Of a stretch of 13,536 nucleotides of DNA, positions 5,256 through 11,699 are shown piece after piece. The stretch comes from Bacteroidales bacterium. GTDB taxonomy: Bacteria; Bacteroidota; Bacteroidia; Bacteroidales; Muribaculaceae. The stretch lies in assembly GCA_019420545.1 (NCBI GenBank), contig JAHZGZ010000322.1, positions 1-13,536 on the forward strand. The letters run 5' to 3'. Below the pieces are notes generated by a model, which saw only the letters and a list, made by a program, of their open reading frames with translations, did not search any database and was not told the DNA's origin. The position numbers and the translations under genes are program-made. The stretch's first letter is position 1, and each line of letters begins with the position of its first letter.

Positions 5256-6716
5256 ATGATAGATTCTTCAAAAATGACAGATCGGACGACGCAGTCCCCA
5301 CAGGTTGATAATGCTGTGGAAGATGGAACTGTCAATATGGAAACGATGTCGTTGCGCGGTGGCCAGATATGGGTCCTTGTCGTAGCGTCGATGGGACAGT
5401 TTATCGGTCAGGGCCTGGCAACCCTTGTCGGTGTCATCATACCGATGATCGAGGTGATGCAACATCCCGAACTTCCTGCGGTAGTACAGGGGATTCTTGG
5501 GTGTATAGCCCTGTGTGGCCGTACGGTCGGTACGGTGCTGTTCGGTCGTCTGAGCGACAGAGTGGGGGATTTGGTGGTATCACGTGTATGTCCGGCCCTG
5601 ATGATAGTGGCCTCGCTGATCGCATATTTCTGGCACCCTGTATGGCTCTTATGCATCTGCCTGTTTTTCATGGGTCTCAGTGTGGGGGGAGAGTATAGTA
5701 TCGATTCCGATTACATTTCGGAGATAATGCCAAAAAAATGGAAATTCTTTATGGTTGGTGTCGCCAAAGCTTCTGCATCGGTAGGCAGTGTGGTGGTCGC
5801 AGCCATATGTTACCTCGTTATCAGAGACTGGACGAGCGCTTCAGCATGGCCCGATTTGCTTTTCATCATGACAGGCATCGCCGGCGTGATATTGCTGATG
5901 AGGGTGCATTTTGCCGAGGCTCCCGGTTGGCTTATGTCGCGCGGACGTACCCGGGCGGCTGAAAAGGCTGTGAAATACTTTCTCGGCCGCAATGTATATA
6001 TACCGGTGCCAAAGGCGGTACCGACAGCACAATCACAGGAGAGTGGCTCGATGTGGAGTTTCCTGCGTAAAAACGCTCGGAAAATATTCTTTACCGGCGT
6101 GCCCTGGGCATGCGAAGGACTGGGAGTATACGGTATCGGAATATTCATCCCGATATTGATTATGTCGCTCGGCATAGATTATGTCCCCGCCTCCGAACCG
6201 CGTATCGCCCACATCGTCAATTCAGTGGAAATAACCATTCTGTTGAGTGTATTTATGACGGTAGGTTTCGGTATCGGTCTGGCGATAGTGCGCAGATGTT
6301 ACCATGTGTCAATGCAGATGTGGGGCTTTATCGGGAGTGCGGTCGGTCTTGGCATATTGCTTACGGCATATATGCTTCATTGGCCCGCATGGATTGCCAT
6401 AACCGGATTTGTATTGTTTGAGATTTTTCTCAATGCCGGTCCTCACCTTATCACGTTTATTCTTCCGTCGCAGGTATATCCTGTGATTGATCGTGGCAGC
6501 GGTGTCGGCGTCTCGGCCGGTATCGGCAAGTTTGGAGCGGTACTTGGTGCATTTTTTATCCCGGTGATGCTTAAACACTGGGGGTGCGGTATGGTTATAG
6601 GAGTTTCGGCTGCCGTGATGCTGCTGGGAGCTGTAATCACCGGCATTGTAGGGCCAAAAGTGCTTCCGCATAGCCAAAGCGATCCCGATGTTGCCGAGGC
6701 GAGCAAGCATTCATGA
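5256..6716 (+). CDS. Major facilitator superfamily transporter, sugar-porter/proton-symporter type
   Basis: This 486-residue inner-membrane protein has about 12 hydrophobic segments. The MFS motif between helices 2 and 3 is GRLSDRVGD at 97-105. After helix 6 comes EAPGWLMSRGRTRAAEKAVKY (221-241), like the 'SPRWL..kGr..eA' block of sugar and metabolite:proton porters. Helices 10-11 carry ILPSQVYPV, then DRGSGVGVSAGIGKFGAVLGA (412-432), resembling the 'fp.evyP...Rg.g.G...a.gr.ga' block of the same group. The substrate cannot be told. The unusual N-terminal 35 residues are polar. I chose the ATG at 5256; a TTG at 5235 would add seven residues, and an ATG at 5274 would remove six. It follows tatC at 110 bases with no visible promoter or terminator, so it could be read from the same transcript. 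Convergent with the murF-alr gene. Confidence 0.88.
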   Translation: MIDSSKMTDRTTQSPQVDNAVEDGTVNMETMSLRGGQIWVLVVASMGQFIGQGLATLVGVIIPMIEVMQHPELPAVVQGILGCIALCGRTVGTVLFGRLSDRVGDLVVSRVCPALMIVASLIAYFWHPVWLLCICLFFMGLSVGGEYSIDSDYISEIMPKKWKFFMVGVAKASASVGSVVVAAICYLVIRDWTSASAWPDLLFIMTGIAGVILLMRVHFAEAPGWLMSRGRTRAAEKAVKYFLGRNVYIPVPKAVPTAQSQESGSMWSFLRKNARKIFFTGVPWACEGLGVYGIGIFIPILIMSLGIDYVPASEPRIAHIVNSVEITILLSVFMTVGFGIGLAIVRRCYHVSMQMWGFIGSAVGLGILLTAYMLHWPAWIAITGFVLFEIFLNAGPHLITFILPSQVYPVIDRGSGVGVSAGIGKFGAVLGAFFIPVMLKHWGCGMVIGVSAAVMLLGAVITGIVGPKVLPHSQSDPDVAEASKHS

Positions 6717-6758
6717 AAGTCGGGGTGTGGCCGTTATGTAGGAGGACGACGAAATATC

Positions 6759-7136
6759 CTATTCTCGGAAATAAACGCGTTTTACACGGGATGATACTGC
6801 GCTAAGTACTTCATACGGAATTGTCCCGAGCGTATCGGCTATTGTAGCTACATTGATATTATGGCCGAATATCTCCACGCGGTCGCCTACTTCGCAGTTT
6901 GCGTCGGTCACATCAACCATGCATATGTCCATACAGATGTTCCCTACTATAGGGCAGAGAGTTCCGTTAATCCATACCGATGAACGTCCGCATCCAAGGG
7001 CACGCCTTAGTCCGTCGGCATATCCGATAGGTATAGTGGCTATACGGGAGTTGCGTGTCAGCACTCCGCGGCGTCCGTAGCCGATAGTAGTACCTGCGGG
7101 CCATTCCTTGATGGATATGATCACGGTATGTAGTGA
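6759..7136 (-). pseudogene. C-terminal alanine racemase fragment, out of frame with the murF-alr gene
   Basis: On the minus strand this frame continues the alanine racemase sequence that the upstream gene loses at its TGA (7121-7123). It reads LHTVIISIKEWPAG, GYGRRG, the conserved IPIGYADGL (whose Tyr is the second catalytic base), VGNICMD, then GDRVEIFG, and ends with EVLSAVSSRVKRVYFRE. This is a complete racemase C-terminal beta domain of about 120 residues ending at a TAG (6759-6761). The same frame is open further upstream to 7283, but that part is out-of-frame sequence with no family match. The homologous part begins at about 7136. With no start codon of its own at the junction, it would be translated only if the frame is really continuous or a ribosome shifts. 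See the murF-alr entry. Confidence 0.75.
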
Positions 7137-9226
7137 CTGCCATCGTCGAGGGTGGGAATGCCGTATAGACATATTCCCAGGCGCACCATGTCGTACTGAT
7201 ATTGAGGGAAACGAGTGATGCCGGTAGAGTTCAGGATATGCCGGAGTATGTCGGGAAAAGCCTCTTTCATACGTGAACTGCAACGGTCGAACATATCGAA
7301 CTGTTGCATGGTGTAGTCATCCATATCGGGGCAGTCGGCGGCGGCAAGATGGGAGAATATAGAGCGTGGAATTACTACATCCTGCGACTTCAATTCATTG
7401 ATAAGCTGCTCTATGTCGGACTCGAGGAATCCGAGTCGGTGCATACCTGTGTCGAGTTTTATATGGATCGGGAACCCCTTTACACCGCATCGTTTGCCTT
7501 CTGATATGATTTCATGCAGAAGATCAAATGAATATACCTCCGGTTCAAGCATGTGGTCAAACAGGGTATGATAGTTGGTGACTTTGGGATTGAGCACCAT
7601 TATAGGCATGGTGATGCCGGAGTTGCGCAGTTCCATGGCTTCGTCGGCCACAGCTACCGCGAGATATGCAGCTCCCTGGTTCTGTAAGGTTTTGGCGAGT
7701 TCGTAGCTGCCTGCTCCGTAGCCCGACGCCTTTACCATCGCCACTATGCCGGTAGTGGGTTGCAGATGGGCGCGAAACAGGTTGAAGTTGTGTACCATTG
7801 CATCAAGATCAACTTCAAGTACCGTCTCATGCTGGCGTGCCTCAAGCATATCGGCGATTTTCTCGATGTCGAGGTTTTCGCCACTTTTTATAAGGATGAG
7901 GTCGTGGTCGAAGTCGCTCGGAGTGACGGAAGCCATAAAGTCGCCGATGCAAGTGAAGAACCGTGAATTTTCCTCCGGAAAAATATCGGCATGACGGCTC
8001 ACACCGGTTCCTATGCCGATTATGCGATCGATGGAATGCTTGGCAAGCAATCTGGCTACATTATTGTAAAGAGCCTCGGCCTCATGAGAGTCGCTGACCT
8101 CCATGTCGGGGAGGATAACGGTAGTATGCTGTCCCGGAGTGCGGCGCCTGTTCATAAAATCGAGAGCCGAGAGGAGCGATGGATAATCGGCGGCGTAATG
8201 GTCGGTGATTAGAGTGCTGTTGTTGACGCCTTCGATAACATTGAGGCGTGTGTCGACATGTGGCATGGATGCGAAGCGGTCGGCCACTTCCATGGGGTCG
8301 ATGTCAAGAGCAATGAGAACTCCAATTGCAAGCGAGGCATTTTCAAGGGCCGCTTCGGTAGTGAATGGTATGGTTATCTCACCGTTTTTGCCGAATCGGG
8401 AAGATACATACCGGACATGGGATACGGAAGCTGCGCGGTCGATCGACGTGCGTATCTTGATGTCGGCATCGTTCGACGCTATTCGGCTAACCGTAATACG
8501 CCGATCCGCAGGGATTGTTTCGGCAGCCCTCTGAGCAAGCAAGGGATCGTCAACGGAGTGTATCAGCTTGTGGCAATCGGCAAACAGGCGCAGTTTCTCA
8601 TCGCATTTTTCGCTACGCGACGTGAATCCGTCGGCATGTTCGATACCTACATTGGTGATTACACCGAGGTTAGGGGATATCATGGTGCGGAGTGAATCCA
8701 TCTCGCCGCACTCCGATATTCCGGCTTCGAATATGCCTATTTCTGCATCCGGGCCTATTTCCCATAGGGAGAGAGGTACTCCGATCTGGCTGTTGAATGA
8801 ACGCGGTGAGCGGACGGTGTGCATGCGTGAACCCAGCAGATGATGGAGCCACTCTTTTAGTGTGGTTTTCCCTCGGCTTCCGGTAATGCCGATGACAGGC
8901 AGTTCGGGAAAGCGGTTACGGTGATTTCGGGCAAGTCTCTGCAATGCGGCACGCACGTCAGGAACAACGAAAAAGTTTGCGTCGGCATAGCATGCATCGG
9001 CGGTATCGGGGCGTCGGCGTACTACAAAGTTGCGCACTCCGCGTCGATAGAGTTCGGCCACATAGCGGTGACCGTCGCCCGACGGAGTGGTAAGGGCAAA
9101 AAACAGGGTGCGTTCGGGATATGTAAGTGATCGCGAATCGGTCAGAAGTACGTCGATTATCGTGTCGGGCTGCTTGGGTTGCGGAATGCGCAACTCTGTT
9201 GCTATCTGTTGTGCTGTGTATTGCAT
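7121..9226 (-). CDS. MurF-alanine racemase fusion, cut short by a frame break
   Basis: The 701 residues read here are the front of a bifunctional MurF/Alr protein, a fusion known in Bacteroidota. Residues 1-455 are MurF-like: substrate domain 1-105, ATP loop GITGSRGKTT (113-122), NSQIG (145-149), EAGISECGEM (167-176), TNVGIEH (191-197). MurF adds D-Ala-D-Ala to the UDP-MurNAc tripeptide. Residues 468 onward are the PLP barrel of alanine racemase, with the lysine at 499 in MVKASGYGAG, HIKLDTGMHRLGF at 588-600, and RLGICLYGI at 682-690. The racemase interconverts L- and D-alanine. After GIPTLDDGS the frame runs into TGA, while the C-terminal domain continues in another frame (6759 to about 7136). 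Without it the racemase lacks its second catalytic base. The MurF half has YAAD at 344-347 in place of the usual YNAN-like motif. Confidence 0.88.
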   Translation of the reverse strand: MQYTAQQIATELRIPQPKQPDTIIDVLLTDSRSLTYPERTLFFALTTPSGDGHRYVAELYRRGVRNFVVRRRPDTADACYADANFFVVPDVRAALQRLARNHRNRFPELPVIGITGSRGKTTLKEWLHHLLGSRMHTVRSPRSFNSQIGVPLSLWEIGPDAEIGIFEAGISECGEMDSLRTMISPNLGVITNVGIEHADGFTSRSEKCDEKLRLFADCHKLIHSVDDPLLAQRAAETIPADRRITVSRIASNDADIKIRTSIDRAASVSHVRYVSSRFGKNGEITIPFTTEAALENASLAIGVLIALDIDPMEVADRFASMPHVDTRLNVIEGVNNSTLITDHYAADYPSLLSALDFMNRRRTPGQHTTVILPDMEVSDSHEAEALYNNVARLLAKHSIDRIIGIGTGVSRHADIFPEENSRFFTCIGDFMASVTPSDFDHDLILIKSGENLDIEKIADMLEARQHETVLEVDLDAMVHNFNLFRAHLQPTTGIVAMVKASGYGAGSYELAKTLQNQGAAYLAVAVADEAMELRNSGITMPIMVLNPKVTNYHTLFDHMLEPEVYSFDLLHEIISEGKRCGVKGFPIHIKLDTGMHRLGFLESDIEQLINELKSQDVVIPRSIFSHLAAADCPDMDDYTMQQFDMFDRCSSRMKEAFPDILRHILNSTGITRFPQYQYDMVRLGICLYGIPTLDDGSHYIP

Positions 9227-9296
9227 GACTTGATTGTTGAGCCTGTTGGCAAAACTTTTTACTCCGTTATATCCCCTCGGATGGGATTACGTATGG

Positions 9297-9304
9297 CAAA
9301 ATTA
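9297..9304 (-). promoter_or_regulatory. Possible -7 box upstream of murF-alr
   Basis: On the minus strand TAATTTTG matches TAnnTTTG and lies 71 bases before the ATG at 9226. No TTTG-like -33 box is found 19-21 bases upstream of it, so this is only a weak candidate. Confidence 0.25.
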
Positions 9305-9310
9305 CTCAAA

Positions 9311-9336
9311 ATATACTTACGGAGTATATGATACTC
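9311..9336. repeat. Overlapping inverted repeats upstream of murF-alr
   Basis: ATATACT (9311-9317) pairs with AGTATAT (9323-9329) across five bases. GAGTAT (9322-9327) pairs with ATACTC (9331-9336) across three. The two stems share the middle arm, so only one can form at a time in RNA. As DNA, the block is a set of related half-sites that a dimeric regulator could bind. Confidence 0.4.
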
Positions 9337-9339
9337 TTA

Positions 9340-9387
9340 ATAAAATGAAATGCGTTCCCGAAGTCGGCAAAACGACTTCGGGAACGC
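9340..9387 (-). terminator. Strong terminator of the PepSY-like gene
   Basis: Arms 9352-9366 and 9373-9387 pair perfectly over 15 bases (GCGTTCCCGAAGTCG and its complement) around a six-base loop GCAAAA. On the minus strand the stem is followed by ATTTCATTTTATT, a T-rich tail. It lies 46 bases after the stop of the PepSY-like gene and separates it from murF-alr. Confidence 0.8.
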
Positions 9388-9433
9388 AAATTTATGTCAT
9401 AGGATGGAATATCCCCTTATGTATAGTTCTGCT

Positions 9434-9880
9434 CTAATCGTCGTAATGCATGAATGTGCCGTTTTTGTCAAACCGGATGTCTATACCGTTTGACAACTCG
9501 ACCTCCCATCCGTTGCGTTTGCGTTCGAGGCTTACGATATGCTGCCCCTTGTGGGAGGATGCGATATAGGTAGTAATTCCTGCGGGAACGAGGCCGTTGG
9601 GAACGGCTTTTGCTTCTGCTGTTTCCACTTCCTTGAAGTTGCCTTTGTTGTCGAAAGAAATTTCGGTGCCATCGGTGAGCACAACGTCATATTCGTCGAT
9701 ATGGCCCAAAGTCTTGTCAATCTTGATCAGGCTGATGCCGGCTTTGAAATTCTTGCTGATCAGTTCGCGTGCAACAGTCGGTAATGTGGATGCGTCGCGC
9801 GTTAAGGTATCGGATGCCGATGCAGATAATGCACCGACAAACATTATGGCTAACCCCATAATTATACGTTTCAGTTTCAT
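9434..9880 (-). CDS. Exported protein with two PepSY-like repeats
   Basis: This 148-residue protein begins with a signal peptide (KLKRIIMGLAIMFVGALSASA, cleavage near 22-23), so it acts in the periplasm or outside. The rest holds two similar units of about 55 residues. The first has LPTVARELISKNF, then YDVVLTDGTEISFDNKGNFKEV. The second has VPAGITTYIASSH, then WEVELSNGIDIRFDKNGTF. The 'Y-x-V-x-L-x-(D/N)G-x-x-I-x-F-D-x-x-G' pattern is that of the PepSY-like family common in Bacteroidota. The family's function is unknown; PepSY relatives are proposed to inhibit peptidases or help in envelope homeostasis. The gene stands alone: a strong terminator follows it and the trxB terminator lies upstream. 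I found no convincing promoter in the 167 bases between it and trxB. Confidence 0.85.
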   Translation of the reverse strand: MKLKRIIMGLAIMFVGALSASASDTLTRDASTLPTVARELISKNFKAGISLIKIDKTLGHIDEYDVVLTDGTEISFDNKGNFKEVETAEAKAVPNGLVPAGITTYIASSHKGQHIVSLERKRNGWEVELSNGIDIRFDKNGTFMHYDD

Positions 9881-9989
9881 AGTTCTAATTGGGTTGTTTG
9901 ATAGTCCTTATTATATGATAACACTACAGTATATATAAAGTTTGATATTTCGGGATCAGCATACAGAATGTAGTGGATTGAATTATTGA

Positions 9990-10036
9990 CGGTTATATTA
10001 AATACGACGCCGCATCACTGAAGATTTGGCGTCGTA
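9990..10036 (-). terminator. Terminator of the ftsK-lolA-trxB transcript
   Basis: TACGACGCC (10003-10011) and GGCGTCGTA (10028-10036) form a perfect nine-pair stem with a 16-base loop, starting 12 bases after the trxB stop. On the minus strand the stem is followed by the AT-rich stretch TTTAATATAA. The T run is imperfect, so efficiency is uncertain. Confidence 0.6.
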
Positions 10037-10047
10037 CTCATATTGTT

Positions 10048-10983
10048 TTAATGCTCCATAAGGAAATGTTCGGCATCAAGGGCTGCGCGGCATCCCGATC
10101 CGGCAGCGACAATAGCCTGCTGATAATCAGGGTCGGCGACATCACCGGCAGCAAATACCCCTGCCACATTTGTCTGTTGACCTTTGCCGACGAGTTTGAT
10201 ATAGCCCTGTTCGTCGAGATCAACCTGTCCCTTGAATATGTCGGTATTAGGCTTATGGCCGATCGCGAGGAAGAATCCGTCGATGTTGATATCGAAGGTT
10301 CGCTCTTCCGATGTACCGGCGTACTCTACAAGATGTGCTCCTTCGAGAAATTCTGTTCCGAACAGTCCGCGTGTCTGAGTATTGAAAAGTATGGTTATAT
10401 TTTCTTTGTCGATAACACGCTTCTGCATGACTTTGGATGCGCGCAGATAGTCTTTGCGCACGATGAGATATACCTGTTTGGCGAGTCCGCTGAGATAGTA
10501 TGCCTCTTCGCAGGCAGTGTCGCCGCCACCTACTACGGCCACGGTGCGTCCGCGGTAAAAGAATCCGTCGCATGTGGCACATGCTGAAACTCCAAGGCCT
10601 GAATACCGGGCCTCATCTTCAAGGCCGAGATAGCGGGCGGATGCGCCGGTAGCTATTATCACTGTATCGGCGACAATCTCGGTGCCGTCGTCGGCAGTGG
10701 CATGGAACGGCCGTGACGAGAAATCGACATCTGTGATTATCCCGGCGCGAATGTCTGCGTCGAAGCGTGCGGCCTGCTTACCGAGATCCTCCATAAGTTG
10801 CGATCCCATCACCCCGTCGGGATAACCGGGAAAGTTCTCGACCTCGGAGGTAGTGGTGAGCTGGCCTCCGGGCTGGAGTCCTTCATATATAATAGGCGCC
10901 ATGTTGGCGCGTGCGGCATATATGGCTGCTGTATATCCGGCAGGGCCGGAGCCTATGATAAGGCATTTGGTAGTATCGCTCAT
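10048..10983 (-). CDS. trxB: Thioredoxin-disulfide reductase TrxB
   Basis: This 311-residue cytoplasmic flavoenzyme uses NADPH to reduce thioredoxin. The FAD dinucleotide site GSGPAGYTAAIYAARA is at 11-26. The redox-active pair is Cys135-Ala-Thr-Cys138 in GVSACATCDGFFYRG. The NADPH site VGGGDTACEEA is at 151-161, and the second FAD motif is GVFAAGDVADPDYQQ near the C-terminus. Length and motif order match low-molecular-weight TrxB proteins. The gene is last in a string of ftsK, a lolA-like gene and trxB on the same strand, 42 bases after the lolA-like stop. A hairpin at about 10003-10036 follows. No internal promoter is visible in the 42-base gap, so it is probably co-transcribed with its neighbours. 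Confidence 0.96.
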   Translation of the reverse strand: MSDTTKCLIIGSGPAGYTAAIYAARANMAPIIYEGLQPGGQLTTTSEVENFPGYPDGVMGSQLMEDLGKQAARFDADIRAGIITDVDFSSRPFHATADDGTEIVADTVIIATGASARYLGLEDEARYSGLGVSACATCDGFFYRGRTVAVVGGGDTACEEAYYLSGLAKQVYLIVRKDYLRASKVMQKRVIDKENITILFNTQTRGLFGTEFLEGAHLVEYAGTSEERTFDINIDGFFLAIGHKPNTDIFKGQVDLDEQGYIKLVGKGQQTNVAGVFAAGDVADPDYQQAIVAAGSGCRAALDAEHFLMEH

Positions 10984-11025
10984 TGATATATGTGTTATGA
11001 ATTCTGGTCGTATACTGTATGTGAA

Positions 11026-11679
11026 TCAGCGTAAGTCGATTATCGCAAAGCCGGGATAGTCGCGCTTATTGAAAACAAATGTTGCGGCGGGATGGTTTGT
11101 CGTGCGGTTGATCTGTCCGGTCTTGAGAGTAACGGTCTGTCCCGAATCGAGTGTCAGTACGATGCGCGAAGGCATATATGTTTTCTTGTTGATGTCGACC
11201 ACTGCGCTTGTGAATGCAAGATGCCGGTTAGGTGAAGGTGTAAGCCGGAGTGAATATGATGACGCATTCCCTTTCAGCAACTGAGGGGTAGAGGCTTTGT
11301 GGAGGATGGAGATGATGACCATCGGATTGACCTGAGCAAGCTCGTCGGGAAGAGGTTCGGTGACGTTTACTTCTTTCGTAGAGCTGTCGAGCGACCACTG
11401 TGTGCGTCCGTCATACCATATTTTGGCTTGCGGGAGGGTGAGGAGGAATTTGTCGCCGGCCATCTTCAGTGTGCCGTTTACCGTCTGGCCGTTGGCAGTA
11501 AGAGTGAAGGGTGCGGTAATATTGCGTGCCTTTCCGAGTTCCGTGGCTGTGCGGTCGAGTATCTGGCGTGCGGTTGGCGCTTTGGGCGCAGCGCTATGGG
11601 AGGCTACGGGGATAAGCATGCATATGATGGCTGCAACGGCCGTGGTTAATATGCGTGCGAACGATCTGTATGTTGTCAT
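11026..11679 (-). CDS. LolA-like outer membrane lipoprotein carrier
   Basis: This 217-residue protein starts with a signal peptide (hydrophobic core about residues 9-25, cleavage near the SHSAA at 27-31), so it is periplasmic. The mature part resembles the LolA family: TARQILDRTATELGKARNI, then extended strands with NGTLKMAGDKFLLTLPQAKIWYDGRTQWSL, where Bacteroidota LolA-like proteins have 'G.f...g.kf.l......yDGkt.w.y'. TKEVNVTEPLPDELAQVNPM follows. LolA carries lipoproteins from the LolCDE transporter across the periplasm to the outer membrane; that role is inferred by family. It lies 20 bases after ftsK and before trxB, an order I recall from Bacteroides genomes. A lipobox is absent. Confidence 0.85.
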   Translation of the reverse strand: MTTYRSFARILTTAVAAIICMLIPVASHSAAPKAPTARQILDRTATELGKARNITAPFTLTANGQTVNGTLKMAGDKFLLTLPQAKIWYDGRTQWSLDSSTKEVNVTEPLPDELAQVNPMVIISILHKASTPQLLKGNASSYSLRLTPSPNRHLAFTSAVVDINKKTYMPSRIVLTLDSGQTVTLKTGQINRTTNHPAATFVFNKRDYPGFAIIDLR

Positions 11680-11699
11680 GTCGTTGTTTTCCGTGTTGA

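Noticed and set aside
7121..7145. Programmed ribosomal frameshift joining the two parts of murF-alr
   Set aside because: The required move is -1, but no X-XXY-YYZ slippery heptamer and no strong following stem are seen around 7121-7145. An indel or an assembly error explains it better.
9387..9394. Minus-strand TAAATTTG as a murF-alr promoter
   Set aside because: It overlaps the arm of the PepSY-like gene terminator and has no -33 box at the right distance.
10051..10587. Long plus-strand open frame (178 codons) opposite trxB
   Set aside because: It is antisense to the well-supported trxB gene and its translation has no domain-like pattern.
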